From AG-12 sp027319585 (lineage in GTDB: Bacteria; Chloroflexota; Dormibacteria; Aeolococcales; Bog-877), in contig DAHVMY010000013.1 of assembly GCA_027319585.1 (NCBI GenBank), positions 1 through 44,675 of the forward strand: a stretch of DNA of 44,675 bases, in the 5' to 3' direction. How positions within the stretch are numbered: position 1 is the stretch's first letter; the number at the start of each line of letters is the position of its first letter. Of this stretch, positions 24,636-33,208 are shown piece by piece. The notes beneath the pieces were generated by a model. That model was not told the origin of the DNA, did no database searches, and saw nothing but the letters and a program-made list of their open reading frames with translations. A program made the translations under genes and the position numbers.

Positions 24636-25501
24636 GCGCATCAGGCGTCAGGTCGGTGTTCGTGGCCGGGGCCGGCCTCATGGGCTCGGGGATCGCCCAG
24701 ACGGCGGCCGCCAGCGGTCTTGAGGTTCGGCTCTACGACAGTGCGCCGGGGGCCGCCGCGACCGCGATCGGCCGCATCGACGAGCGGCTGCGCCGCAGCG
24801 AGGAGCAGGGTCGGCTGGAGTCAGGGCAAGCCGCGGCGACCGTCGCCCGGCTGCGGGCCTGCCCATCGTCCAAGGAGGCCGCCGAGGCCGACCTGGTCAT
24901 CGAGGCGATCTCCGAGCAGCTGCCGGTCAAGCTGGCCTTCTGGGAGGAGATGGAGCGGCAGTGCCCGGACCGGGTCATCTTCACCAGCAACACCAGCTCC
25001 ATCCCCATCACCCGGCTGGCGGCGGCGACCGCGCGCCCGGACCAGTTCATGGGGATGCACTTCTACAGCCCGGTGCCGGTCATGGAGCTGGTGGAGCTCG
25101 TGCGCGGCCTGCTCACCAGCGATCAGACCCACGCCGTGGTCGAGTCGCTCGCCAAGGAGATGGGCAAGATCCCGGTGAGCTCGGCGGATACCCCCGGCTT
25201 CATCGGCAACCGGATCCTCATCCCCTTCCTGAACGAGGCCATGCAGGCGCTCCAGGAGGGGGTGGGCTCGGCCTCCGACATCGACCAGGTCGCCAAGCTC
25301 GGCTTCCGGCATCCGATGGGGCCGCTGGAGCTCGCGGATTTCATCGGCCTCGACGTCATCCTGGGGATCTGCCAGGTGATGCACGAGGGGCTGCACGACC
25401 CCCGCTATGCCCCCAACCCGCTGCTCCAGCGCATGGTGGAGGCGGGCCGCCTGGGCCGCAAGACCGGGCGCGGGTTCCACGACTACACAAACCGCAGCTG
25501 A
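24632..25501 (+). CDS. 3-hydroxyacyl-CoA dehydrogenase
   Basis: A 289-aa NAD-dependent enzyme oxidising 3-hydroxyacyl-CoA (3-hydroxybutyryl-CoA type) in beta-oxidation or butyrate-type metabolism. N-terminal Rossmann domain: VFVAGAGLMGSGIAQ. Catalytic dyad region: GMHFYSPVPVMELVELVRG, with His and Glu. C-terminal dimer domain: DTPGFIGNRIL and FRHPMGPLELADFIGLDV. It ends RLGRKTGRGFHDY as usual for the family. Length is standard. The ATG overlaps the helicase stop by 4 nt, a close translational coupling to a gene with no metabolic link. Confidence 0.93.
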   Translation: MSASGVRSVFVAGAGLMGSGIAQTAAASGLEVRLYDSAPGAAATAIGRIDERLRRSEEQGRLESGQAAATVARLRACPSSKEAAEADLVIEAISEQLPVKLAFWEEMERQCPDRVIFTSNTSSIPITRLAAATARPDQFMGMHFYSPVPVMELVELVRGLLTSDQTHAVVESLAKEMGKIPVSSADTPGFIGNRILIPFLNEAMQALQEGVGSASDIDQVAKLGFRHPMGPLELADFIGLDVILGICQVMHEGLHDPRYAPNPLLQRMVEAGRLGRKTGRGFHDYTNRS

Positions 25502-25519
25502 GGGGCGGCGAGCCCTGGA

Positions 25520-26602
25520 TCAGTCGGCCCGGGCGAACGCCTCGGCCAGGAACCGGATCCCGATCGGGTAGCGGTATTCGATCCCCCCGTGGCCACCCTC
25601 GAACAGCTCGAGCCGGACGTTGCCCACCCGAAGCCGCTCCAGCTGGGCAGAGAAGGCGACCGCCCCCACGTCGAGGTGGAACTCATCCGCCCGGCCGGCG
25701 TCCAGGTAGACCGCCCGCAGCATCCGGGCGGCGTCCTTGAGCCGGGCGACCATCCGCACCGGGTCTAAGGCGAGCCATCTCTCCCAGACCTCGGGTCGCA
25801 GCTCCCCAGTCGCCTCGGCAAAGGGCATCTCGGGGGTGCCGTCCGGTCGGGCCGAGTAGCAGGCGGCCATGCAGTAGGCGTTGATGAGCGCTGAATCGGT
25901 GGCCCGGGAGATCCCCGGCCGGCCGCGGAAGTCCGCCCAGAAGCCGGCGAACGAGCCCTGGTAGTGGTCGCGCAGAACCCGCACGGTCTCCGCAAAGTCG
26001 GGCATGTAGCAGTGCTCGAACAGGGCATCCCCGGCGTGGCTGGCCAGCCCCGAGAAGAGGTCCGGGCGCAGCAGCGGTGTCACCATCGCGCCATAGCCCC
26101 CGCTGGACTTCCCCGCCACCCCACGGTGCTCCCGGTCCGCCCGGGTGCGGAAGGCGGCGTCGACGGCGGGGACCACCTCGTCGCAGAGGTAGCTGTGATA
26201 GCGCCCGGTGCCCGCGGAGTCCAGGAACTGGCTGCCTCCGAGGCTGGTCCAGCAGTCGACGAAGACCAGGATGGCCGGGGCCACCTCGGGATCGCCGAAG
26301 AGCTGGTCGTAGAGCTCGATGGGGGTGCGCCGGAAGGCGGTGCGGTTGCGCCACATGTCCAGCTGCCCGGTCATCCCCTGGAGGATGTAGATGGTGGGGA
26401 AGCGGCGCTCGGCGTCCCTCGCGTACTGCGGGGGCAGGTACACGTAGAGCGGGCGCCGGACCGGGTCCCCGAGGAAGTTGCCCGCCAGCAGCCGGCTCTC
26501 CAGGGAGAACTCCCTGAGCTCGCCGTGCATCGGGTACCGCCAGGGCGGTCCCACCACACCCCCGGGCTCCAGCCGCGGCCCGGCGCCGACTTCATCCGCC
26601 AT
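25520..26602 (-). CDS. alpha/beta-hydrolase, esterase D-like
   Basis: A 360-aa serine hydrolase of the putative esterase family (PF00756-like). Nucleophile elbow GKSSGG (Ser166) is followed by YGAMVTPLLRPDLFSGLASHAGD; the acid is probably in DAGRADEF and the His in FEGGHGGIEYR near the C-terminus. The N-terminal part (LRPLYVYLPPQYA-like; PTIYILQGMTGQ) matches the lid-free esterase start. No signal peptide, so cytoplasmic. ATG 26602 is chosen because GGGAGG lies 6 nt upstream; GTG 26623 is in frame. It lies 69 nt after the Tat-type lipoprotein gene on the same strand and may be the last gene of the gcv unit. Confidence 0.85.
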   Translation of the reverse strand: MADEVGAGPRLEPGGVVGPPWRYPMHGELREFSLESRLLAGNFLGDPVRRPLYVYLPPQYARDAERRFPTIYILQGMTGQLDMWRNRTAFRRTPIELYDQLFGDPEVAPAILVFVDCWTSLGGSQFLDSAGTGRYHSYLCDEVVPAVDAAFRTRADREHRGVAGKSSGGYGAMVTPLLRPDLFSGLASHAGDALFEHCYMPDFAETVRVLRDHYQGSFAGFWADFRGRPGISRATDSALINAYCMAACYSARPDGTPEMPFAEATGELRPEVWERWLALDPVRMVARLKDAARMLRAVYLDAGRADEFHLDVGAVAFSAQLERLRVGNVRLELFEGGHGGIEYRYPIGIRFLAEAFARAD

Positions 26603-26671
26603 TGACATCCTCCCGCTCGGCACCCGACGTGCTGCTCGACCATGTCACCTGCACCGCCACGGCCGGTCGGC

Positions 26672-27397
26672 TCACCCTGCGTTCAGGATCTGCAGGCAGT
26701 GGTCGACATCTTCCGAGTACAGGGTAGTGGGAGGGGCGGCCGGCAGGGCGCCCCGGTCGACCGGCACGTAGAAGCCGAACGCCGGGGAGGGATTGACCAG
26801 CGCGATGGGGATGCCGCTTCGAACCGGAGGGAAGACGGCGACCAGCCAGACGCTGGCGCCTGGGTTGACGTCGGCGGAGCACACCGAGAGCCGCCCGCTG
26901 GCGAGCTCCAGGATCGGGCGGATCGGCTGGTAGTAGGTGTTCTGCAGCGGGCTGAGGTGCCGGGACGGGTCCAGGTGGTTGGTCCCACCGAACTCGGCCG
27001 CGGTCTCCAGCACGGTCTGGGTCAGGCCGACCCCGCAGGTGGATGCGCCGGGATTGGTGGCGAGAGCCACCACCTCCAGAAGGCGGCCGAAGGTGGCCAG
27101 GCTCTCAGCGTCGCGCCGTTCCTGGCCGGGCAGCAGGGGCAGGATGTCGCCGAGCGGTACCCGGCGCATGTAGTAGAAGGAGATCCGCGTCTGGTCGATG
27201 TAGAAGCCCCCATCCGGACTGCAGGCGTCCAGCCCTGATCGGAGCGGCTTCGCGTGGGCGCTGACGGGCAGTCCCGCCACCAGATCCTTCACCGCCTGGG
27301 AGGCGGTGGTGGCGCCACCCCCGCAGGAGCTGAGCCCCATGGTCAGGACCACGGCTGCGACCGCTCCCAGGAACCGACGCCGGCTGCCCTTCAGCAA
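26672..27397 (-). CDS. Tat-type lipoprotein of unknown function
   Basis: A 241-aa exported protein. The N-terminus contains SRRRFLGA (residues 5-12), a full twin-arginine motif, followed by a short hydrophobic stretch and lipobox GLSSC with Cys25, predicting Tat export and lipid anchoring. The mature part has no motif I recognise; it contains a few cysteines (ACSPDGGF, STCGVGL, SVCSADVNPG, DHCLQIL) that could form disulfides. Start is TTG (27397), 16 nt after pyrE ends, with only AGGCGG nearby; it is chosen because the signal peptide begins there. Tat export suggests folding or cofactor binding before secretion. Function unknown. Confidence 0.7.
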   Translation of the reverse strand: MLKGSRRRFLGAVAAVVLTMGLSSCGGGATTASQAVKDLVAGLPVSAHAKPLRSGLDACSPDGGFYIDQTRISFYYMRRVPLGDILPLLPGQERRDAESLATFGRLLEVVALATNPGASTCGVGLTQTVLETAAEFGGTNHLDPSRHLSPLQNTYYQPIRPILELASGRLSVCSADVNPGASVWLVAVFPPVRSGIPIALVNPSPAFGFYVPVDRGALPAAPPTTLYSEDVDHCLQILNAG

Positions 27398-27413
27398 GAC
27401 CGCCTGGATGGCC

Positions 27414-27977
27414 TCAATCGGCCGGCTGAGCCAGCAGGTCGGACCGGACGAAGATCGAGCGCAGCGGGTAGCCGGCTTCCAACAGCCGCTCCCGCCCGCC
27501 CTCCTCGCGATCGAGCAGGGTGTAGACCCAGGCGATCTCGGCGCCCGTCTCCCGGACCGTCGCCGCCGCCTGCAGCAGGGACCCCCCGGTGGTGAGCGCA
27601 TCGTCCACCAGCGCCACCCGCGCCCCGGGCTCCGGTGTGGGGCCGGCGAACTGGCCCCCGGACCCGTGTTCCTTGGCCTGCTTGCGGACGATGAACGCGC
27701 CCACCGTCGGCCCCCCGTCCAGCGCGCTGCAGCAGGCGGCGGCGGCCACCATGGGGTCGGCCCCCAGGGTGGGGCCACCCAGCATCCGGATCCCGTCCTC
27801 CCTCGCCCAGGCCGCGAGCTCCTTTCCGATCAACAGCGCCCCTACGGGATCCAGGGTCACCATCCGCCCATCGAAGTAGTAGGGGCTGCGCCGTCCGCTG
27901 GTGAGCAGGAAGTCGCCCACCCGGAAGGCCTTGCGCAGCATGAGGTCGAGCAGCCGTCGGCGGTCGGCTTGGTCCAA
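27414..27977 (-). CDS. pyrE: orotate phosphoribosyltransferase
   Basis: A 187-aa cytoplasmic enzyme joining orotate to PRPP in UMP synthesis. Visible motifs: FLLTSGRRSPYYFDGR (substrate end), FIVRKQAKEHGSGG with the catalytic Lys loop, and the PRPP site VALVDDALTTGGS. The length fits the family. The start is TTG, one base after the gcvPB stop, so it is translated as part of the gcv unit. One-carbon units from glycine cleavage feed thymidylate and purine synthesis, which gives the pairing a metabolic logic. Confidence 0.93.
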   Translation of the reverse strand: MDQADRRRLLDLMLRKAFRVGDFLLTSGRRSPYYFDGRMVTLDPVGALLIGKELAAWAREDGIRMLGGPTLGADPMVAAAACCSALDGGPTVGAFIVRKQAKEHGSGGQFAGPTPEPGARVALVDDALTTGGSLLQAAATVRETGAEIAWVYTLLDREEGGRERLLEAGYPLRSIFVRSDLLAQPAD

Positions 27978-27978
27978 C

Positions 27979-29463
27979 TCAGGTCGGCTCGGGGGCGCGC
28001 CAGCGCAGGACCGGTTGGCGCGCCGCCGTGACCTCGTCGACCCGCTTCACGGGAGCGTTGTGAGGGGCGGTCCGCAGCGTCTTCGGGTCCCGCTCGCCCT
28101 CGTCCAGGATCGCCAGCACGATCTCCGCCAAATGATCCAGGGAGCGCTTCGACTCGGTCTCGGTGGGCTCGAACATCATCGCCTCGGGGACGGTGATCGG
28201 GAAGTAGACCGTGGGCGGGTGGACCCCGTAGTCGATCATCCGCTTGGCGATGTCGAGCGCCCGCAGCTCGCCCTGGCCCGACCTCTTCGCCGTCGCCACG
28301 AACTCGTGGAAGCTGTCGGTCTCCACGAACACGGGCAGCCTCTCGGCGAGCAGGTGGCGCAGGTAGCGGGCATTGAGGACGGCGTCCCGGGCCACCTGCC
28401 CGATCTCGTCGCCATAGGCGCGGATGTAGGCGTACGCCCGCACCAGCATCCCGAAGTTCCCGTAGAACGAGCGCACGCGGCCGATGCTCTCGGGCCGCTC
28501 GTGATCCAAGGTGAAGCGGCCGACCTCCCGAGTGACCCGGGGGACGGGCAGGAACCGTTCCAGATCGGCGCTGACCCCCACCGGCCCCGCCCCGGGGCCG
28601 CCGCCGCCATGGGGAGTGGAGAAGGTCTTGTGCAGGTTGAGGTGCACGACGTCGAAGCCCATGTCCCCCGGTCGCGCCACCCCGACCAGGGCGTTGAGGT
28701 TGGCGCCGTCGTAGTACACCAGCGCCCCTTCCCGATGGGCGAGGCGGGCCATCTCCTCGATGTTGCGCTCGAAGATCCCCAGGGTGTTGGGGTTGGTGAG
28801 CATGACCGCCGCCACCTCCGGCCCCAGCTTGGACTCCAGATCTTCGAGGTCCACGGTCCCGTCGGGGGCGCTCCTCACGGTCACCACCGAGTAGCCGCAC
28901 TGCACCGCGCTCGCCGGGTTGGTCCCGTGGGCGGTGTCCGGGATGATCACGGTCCGGCGTTGGCGATCCTCCCGACTCAGGTGGTAGGCCTGAATCATCC
29001 GCAGGCCGGTCCACTCCCCATGCGCCCCCGCCGCGGGTTGCAGCGAGACCGCGTGCATGCCCGTGATCTGGCACAGGTAGCGCTCCAGTGTCCACATCAG
29101 CTCCAGCGCCCCCTGGATGGACGCCTCCGGCTGCCAGGGGTGGATGTCGCTGAGGCCGTCCAGCGAGGCCACCTGCTCGTTGAGGGCCGGGTTGTACTTC
29201 ATCGTGCAGGACCCGAGCGGGTACGCCCCCTGCTGGAGGTTGTGGTTGCGGCGGGCCAGTCTGCCAAAGTGGCGGGCCAGCTCGGGCTCACTGACGGCCG
29301 GGATCCGCGCCCGGCGACGGCGCGCCAGGGCAGCGGGGAGGCTGGCGTCGAGCCCAGGGGCCACCACCCCCGCATCGGGCAGCCGCGGTGCCGAGCCCAT
29401 CTGCTCGGCGATCTCGAAAATGAGGGGCTCACCATCCGTCCAGGTTGGCTCGGGCTGGCTCAC
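27979..29463 (-). CDS. gcvPB: glycine dehydrogenase (decarboxylating) subunit 2
   Basis: A 494-aa PLP-bearing subunit of the glycine cleavage P-protein, which decarboxylates glycine and passes aminomethyl to GcvH. Lys279 in NLHKTFSTPHGGGGPG is the Schiff-base residue. Upstream motifs include YPLGSCTMKYNPALNE, IPDTAHGTNPASA and YYDGANLNA. It pairs with GcvPA encoded just upstream (GTGA 4-nt overlap) to form the heterotetramer typical of archaea, Firmicutes and many Terrabacteria, instead of the single long GcvP. Confidence 0.96.
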   Translation of the reverse strand: MSQPEPTWTDGEPLIFEIAEQMGSAPRLPDAGVVAPGLDASLPAALARRRRARIPAVSEPELARHFGRLARRNHNLQQGAYPLGSCTMKYNPALNEQVASLDGLSDIHPWQPEASIQGALELMWTLERYLCQITGMHAVSLQPAAGAHGEWTGLRMIQAYHLSREDRQRRTVIIPDTAHGTNPASAVQCGYSVVTVRSAPDGTVDLEDLESKLGPEVAAVMLTNPNTLGIFERNIEEMARLAHREGALVYYDGANLNALVGVARPGDMGFDVVHLNLHKTFSTPHGGGGPGAGPVGVSADLERFLPVPRVTREVGRFTLDHERPESIGRVRSFYGNFGMLVRAYAYIRAYGDEIGQVARDAVLNARYLRHLLAERLPVFVETDSFHEFVATAKRSGQGELRALDIAKRMIDYGVHPPTVYFPITVPEAMMFEPTETESKRSLDHLAEIVLAILDEGERDPKTLRTAPHNAPVKRVDEVTAARQPVLRWRAPEPT

Positions 29464-30836
29464 GACCTGCTCCCCGCTGGGGTGGGGGCCTCGACCAGCT
29501 CCCGCACCGCCTGTTCGTACCGATCGATTCCGGCCGGCGAGCTGGTCTCGGTCGCGCAGACCAACAGCTGGTGCGACCAGTCGGGGTCGAACCGTCCCAG
29601 CGGAAGTCCGGCCAGGATACCCCGCTCCGCCAGCTGCGCCGCCAGGACCGCGGCGTCGCCGGGGCAGCTCAGGACGAACTCCCAGAGAAACTGCGACTTC
29701 GGGTGTTGCAGGGCGAAGCCCGGGATCCCGCTCAGCCGCGCCGCCAGCTCATGGGCGCGGCGGTAGGAGATGTCCGCCACCTCGCGCATGCCGACCTCTC
29801 CCATCTTGCCCATGTAGGCGGTCGCCGCCAGCGCCATCAGCGCATGGTTGGTGCAGATGTTGGAGGTCGCGCGCTCGCGCCGGATGTGCTGCTCCCGGGT
29901 CTGCAGGGTCAGACAGTAGGCCCTCTGGCCATCGCTGTCCTTGGTCATCCCCACCAGCCGTCCGGGGATCCGCCGCACCAGCTCCTGACGGCAGGCCAAG
30001 AGCCCCACCGTGGGGCCACCCAGCTGAGGGGGGATCCCCAGCTGCTGGCCGTCCCCGGCGGCGATGTCGGCCCCCAGCGCCCCCGGGGGTTCGAGGACAT
30101 TGGCCGCCAGGGGGTCGGCGACGATCAGGGCGAGCGCCCCGCGGGCGTGGGCCAGCTCGACCAGGTCACCGGTGGGCTCGACCAGCCCGAAGAAGTTGGG
30201 TTGGGGGGCGATCAACACGGCCGGGGCGGGGTCCGCCGCGAGCAGGCGCTCCGCCGCCTCGACGTCGGTCATCCCCTCCCGGGCAGGGATGAGGTCAAGC
30301 TCGGCGCCCCGCCCGGACGCATAGGTCTCGAGCACCGCCAGAATCTCGGGGTGCAGCAAAGCCGAGGCCAGGATGCGCTCGCGGCCGGTGTGCGCCACCG
30401 CCAGCAGCGCCCCCTCTGCGGTCGCCGTCGCTCCGTCGTACATGGAGGCGTTGGCCACGTCGAGGTCGTACAGCTCGGCCACCATCGATTGGAACTCGAA
30501 GATGGTCTGCAGATATCCCTGGCTGGCCTCGGCCTGATACGGGGTGTAGGCGGTGTAGAACTCGGGCCGGCTGATGGTGGCGCGCACGATCGCGGGCAGA
30601 AAGCGCGAGTAGATCCCCGCTCCCAGGAAGCAGTCCCACTGGCCGAGCGGACGGTTGGCGTTGGCCAGACGTCTCATCTCCTGGCCCAGCTCGAACTCGC
30701 TGAGCGGGGCCGGGAGCTCGATCCTGGGGTCCAGGAGATGGCCGGGAATCTCCCGGAAGAGCTCCGCCTGCTGCTGCAGCCCCAGGGCGCCCAGCATCTC
30801 CTGGCGATCGCGATCCGAATTGGGCAGGTAGGCCAT
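29460..30836 (-). CDS. gcvPA: glycine dehydrogenase (decarboxylating) subunit 1
   Basis: A 458-aa non-PLP subunit of the split P-protein. Family landmarks: FLGAGIYSRFLPAIV, FYTAYTPYQAEASQGYLQ, ELYDLDVANASMYDGATA, and the late RRERATSNICTNHALMAL. ATG 30836 has AAAGGA 9 nt upstream and starts MAYLPNSDRDRQEML, the usual start for the family. It lies 191 nt after gcvH on the same strand, the only real gap in the unit, and a -10-like TAAACT there may give it a promoter of its own. Confidence 0.96.
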   Translation of the reverse strand: MAYLPNSDRDRQEMLGALGLQQQAELFREIPGHLLDPRIELPAPLSEFELGQEMRRLANANRPLGQWDCFLGAGIYSRFLPAIVRATISRPEFYTAYTPYQAEASQGYLQTIFEFQSMVAELYDLDVANASMYDGATATAEGALLAVAHTGRERILASALLHPEILAVLETYASGRGAELDLIPAREGMTDVEAAERLLAADPAPAVLIAPQPNFFGLVEPTGDLVELAHARGALALIVADPLAANVLEPPGALGADIAAGDGQQLGIPPQLGGPTVGLLACRQELVRRIPGRLVGMTKDSDGQRAYCLTLQTREQHIRRERATSNICTNHALMALAATAYMGKMGEVGMREVADISYRRAHELAARLSGIPGFALQHPKSQFLWEFVLSCPGDAAVLAAQLAERGILAGLPLGRFDPDWSHQLLVCATETSSPAGIDRYEQAVRELVEAPTPAGSRS

Positions 30837-30886
30837 CGCTCTTGGTCCTTTGTGGTGCGGGGCGAAAGTGGGGAGAATTCGCCTCA

Positions 30887-30892
30887 AGTTTA
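30887..30892 (-). promoter_or_regulatory. -10-like box before gcvPA
   Basis: TAAACT on the minus strand, giving a leader of about 45 nt with AAAGGA before ATG 30836. A 12-bp perfect palindrome CGACCGCGGTCG (30988-30999) lies 100 bp further upstream in the same gap. No glycine-riboswitch pattern was seen. Confidence 0.35.
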
Positions 30893-31027
30893 GTCAAAGT
30901 CCGACCTGCGCCCACCCCCGCTTAGTCGCCGCCGAAATCACAACGCAACGCGGGGCCTCTGGCCTCTCACTGCAACCGTTCCCGGCTCGACCGCGGTCGG
31001 CGGGCTGGTCCCCGGCTCCTGGCCTCC

Positions 31028-31417
31028 TCAGTGCTGCTCGGCGTTGGCGTAGGCGAGATAGTCGGCCTCCGCCATCAGCTCGGCGGGGAGCTCGCCCTCG
31101 AGGCGGACCTTGACCAGCCAGCCCTGGCCGTAAGGGTCCTGATTGACCAGCTCCGGATTGGAGACGGCCTTGTCGTTGGTCTCGACCACCTCGCCGGCGA
31201 CCGGGCTGTAGAGGTCGCTCGCGGCCTTGACCGACTCCACCGCGCCCAGCCTGGCGCCAGCTGTCAAGCGGGTGCCCGCCCCGGGCAGGTCCAGGTAGAT
31301 GACGTCGCCCAGCTGCCCCTGGGCCGTGTCGCTGATCCCGATCAGCGCCTCCCCGCCGCCGGTGGGCAGCACCCACTCATGGGTCCTGGTGAACCTGTAG
31401 TCGCTGCGCTCGGGCAC
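31028..31417 (-). CDS. gcvH: glycine cleavage system H protein
   Basis: A 129-aa lipoyl-carrier protein that shuttles the aminomethyl group between P, T and L proteins. Lys64 in AVESVKAASD is the lipoylated residue. N-terminal RFTRTHEWV and C-terminal YGQGWLVKVRL are standard, as is the length. GTG start with a strong AGGAGGAG 5 nt upstream, 26 nt after gcvT ends. Confidence 0.96.
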   Translation of the reverse strand: MPERSDYRFTRTHEWVLPTGGGEALIGISDTAQGQLGDVIYLDLPGAGTRLTAGARLGAVESVKAASDLYSPVAGEVVETNDKAVSNPELVNQDPYGQGWLVKVRLEGELPAELMAEADYLAYANAEQH

Positions 31418-31443
31418 CTGTGCTCCTCCTCTCCGACTTGGTC

Positions 31444-32547
31444 CTACTGGTCCGCTCGACGGTAGAACGGTAGCGCCACCACGGTGGCCGCCGCCAACTG
31501 CTCCGGGTCCTCCCGGACGCGCACCTTGAGCTCGGTGCCGGGGGCCGCCAGCTCAGGGGGCACGTACCCCATCGCGATCCCGGTACCGACGGTGAAGCCG
31601 AAGGTGCCGCTGGTGACCACCCCGACCTCGGTCGACTCATGCCGGATCGGCTGGTGGGGCCTGGCCAGCTGGCGCGGGCCGAGCCGCAGCCCGACCAGGA
31701 TGCGGGAGGGCCGCTCCGCCGCCCGGCGCAGCGCGCCCGAACCCAGGAACTCCCCCTTGCCGAGCTTGACCACCCATCCCAGGCCGGCGGAGAACGGGTC
31801 GGTGCTCTCGTCGATGTCCTGGCCGTAGAGGCGCAGCCCCGCCTCCAGGCGGAGGGTGTCGCGAGCGCCCAGCCCGGCCGGCAGCAGGCCGAACCCCTGG
31901 CCCCGGTCGTAGAGGGCATCCCACACCCGGGCCGCTTGCTCAGCCGGCCCATAGAGCTCGAAGCCATCCTCCCCGGTGTAGCCGGTCCGGGAGAGGCGCA
32001 CCGGCACCCCCGCCACCGTGCCGGGGCGGTGGTGGTAGTAACGGATGTCCTCCGGGGAGCCCTCCGCCACCAGCGGCGCCAGGATCTCGACCGCCCTCGG
32101 CCCCTGCACTGCCAGCAGGAACGTCTCCCGCGAGCGGTCGGTGAGGACCACCCCTGTTGAGGGCAGGTGCGCCTGCATCCAGTCGAGGTCAGGGTCGTGC
32201 CGGGCGGCGTTGATCACGCACATGTAGCCCGACTCATCCCGATAGACCAAAAGGTCGTCGACGATGCCCCCGTCCTCCCGGCACATGACGCTGTAGAGGG
32301 CCCGCCCCGGGGCCAGCTTGGAGACATCGTTGGTGACCAGCCGCTGCAGGTAGTCGAGGGTGCCCGGACCCTCCAGGGTCACCTCGCCCATGTGGGACAC
32401 ATCGAACAGCCCCGCCCGCTGGCGCACCGCCTCGTGCTCCTGCCGGATGCTGGTGTACTGCATCGGCATCTGGTAGCCGGCGAAGGAGGTCATCCGGGCC
32501 CCCAGCCTCCGGTGAGTGTCGCCCAGGGGAACTTCCAAGTCGCTCAC
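31444..32547 (-). CDS. gcvT: aminomethyltransferase (T protein)
   Basis: A 367-aa tetrahydrofolate-dependent enzyme releasing ammonia and making methylene-THF from the aminomethyl group on GcvH. Motifs: FAGYQMPMQY, GLFDVSHMGEV (catalytic Asp region), RTGYTGEDGFELY, and ARDTLRLEAGLRLYGQDI. Length is standard. The GTG overlaps the stop of the sigma-like gene by 4 nt, so gcvT translation is coupled to that protein. Confidence 0.96.
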   Translation of the reverse strand: MSDLEVPLGDTHRRLGARMTSFAGYQMPMQYTSIRQEHEAVRQRAGLFDVSHMGEVTLEGPGTLDYLQRLVTNDVSKLAPGRALYSVMCREDGGIVDDLLVYRDESGYMCVINAARHDPDLDWMQAHLPSTGVVLTDRSRETFLLAVQGPRAVEILAPLVAEGSPEDIRYYHHRPGTVAGVPVRLSRTGYTGEDGFELYGPAEQAARVWDALYDRGQGFGLLPAGLGARDTLRLEAGLRLYGQDIDESTDPFSAGLGWVVKLGKGEFLGSGALRRAAERPSRILVGLRLGPRQLARPHQPIRHESTEVGVVTSGTFGFTVGTGIAMGYVPPELAAPGTELKVRVREDPEQLAAATVVALPFYRRADQ

Positions 32548-33134
32548 TCCTCCTCCTCCATCTCCTCGAGCGTCTCCAACAGCTCGCGGTCGTGCTGCGC
32601 CGCCGCCTCCGCCACCGCCATCCGCAGCTGCCTCACCCGCTCCTCAGGCCATCCCAGCCGACGCGCCAGCTGGCCGTCGGTCGGCGGCTCGCCGCTCTCC
32701 TGACGCATCTCCACCTCGAGGGCGAAGATGCGCTCCCCGTCACGCGCCCACTGTTGGTCCTGCTCCCTGACCCGGGTCTCCTCCTCAAGGGCCATGGTGA
32801 TGGCGCCGACCGCCACCTGCCGCACCTGGCGCTGGAACTCCTGGGGCGAGAGGGGTGCTTGCCGGGACAGGCCGTGGACCAGCCGCAGGAGCGCGGTCGT
32901 CCCCTCCTGAAAGAGGTCGGCGGTGGAGGTTCCCGGCCGACTCGCCGCAGTCGCCTCCTCCAGCACCACCCAGAGGTGATGCTGGACCAGCTGCCGGCGC
33001 GGGTCCTCGTCCAGGCTCTCGTATCCCACCTGTCCAAGCAGCCGGCCGATGGCGGCCGGGTCCAGAGGTGGGTAGCTCCGGACCATCTCGCGAATCGCCG
33101 CCACCTCCTCATCGGGCGGCTCGGGGGTGATCAC
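32544..33134 (-). CDS. sigma-70-like protein without region 4
   Basis: A 196-aa protein heading the gcv unit. Residues 44-90 (RRQLVQHHLWVVLEE, then TADLFQEGTTALLRLV) resemble sigma region 2 around the DLIQEGNIGLMRAV core. Residues 125-178 (GEPPTDGQLARRLGWPEERV) resemble region 3. It ends in an acidic helix (LLETLEEMEEEE) with no region 4 for -35 contact. This could be a degenerate sigma factor, an anti-sigma or an RNA-polymerase-binding regulator; I cannot decide. GTG 33134 lies 6 nt after TATACT, so the mRNA is probably leaderless. zwf diverges 74 bp away with the same promoter geometry. The stop overlaps the gcvT GTG. Confidence 0.7.
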   Translation of the reverse strand: MITPEPPDEEVAAIREMVRSYPPLDPAAIGRLLGQVGYESLDEDPRRQLVQHHLWVVLEEATAASRPGTSTADLFQEGTTALLRLVHGLSRQAPLSPQEFQRQVRQVAVGAITMALEEETRVREQDQQWARDGERIFALEVEMRQESGEPPTDGQLARRLGWPEERVRQLRMAVAEAAAQHDRELLETLEEMEEEE

Positions 33135-33140
33135 TGGGCG

Positions 33141-33146
33141 AGTATA
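33141..33146 (-). promoter_or_regulatory. -10 box, leaderless-type, sigma-like/gcv unit
   Basis: TATACT on the minus strand, exactly 6 nt before GTG 33134. There is no room for a ribosome-binding site. Confidence 0.62.
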
Positions 33147-33196
33147 GGCGCGCGTTCCGCGGGGTTCGGCCGGCTCTTCGACGTTTCCCCGGCCCG

Positions 33197-33202
33197 TAGA
33201 CT
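33197..33202 (+). promoter_or_regulatory. -10 box, leaderless-type, zwf
   Basis: TAGACT on the plus strand, exactly 6 nt before ATG 33209. It is back-to-back with the sigma-like gene's TATACT; the two boxes are 50 bp apart, so the promoters share their upstream DNA. Confidence 0.6.
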
Positions 33203-33208
33203 CGGGGC

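Noticed and set aside
30837..33208. Glycine riboswitch for the gcv genes
   Set aside because: The unit's first gene appears leaderless, and the gcvH-gcvPA gap shows no tandem glycine aptamer pattern.
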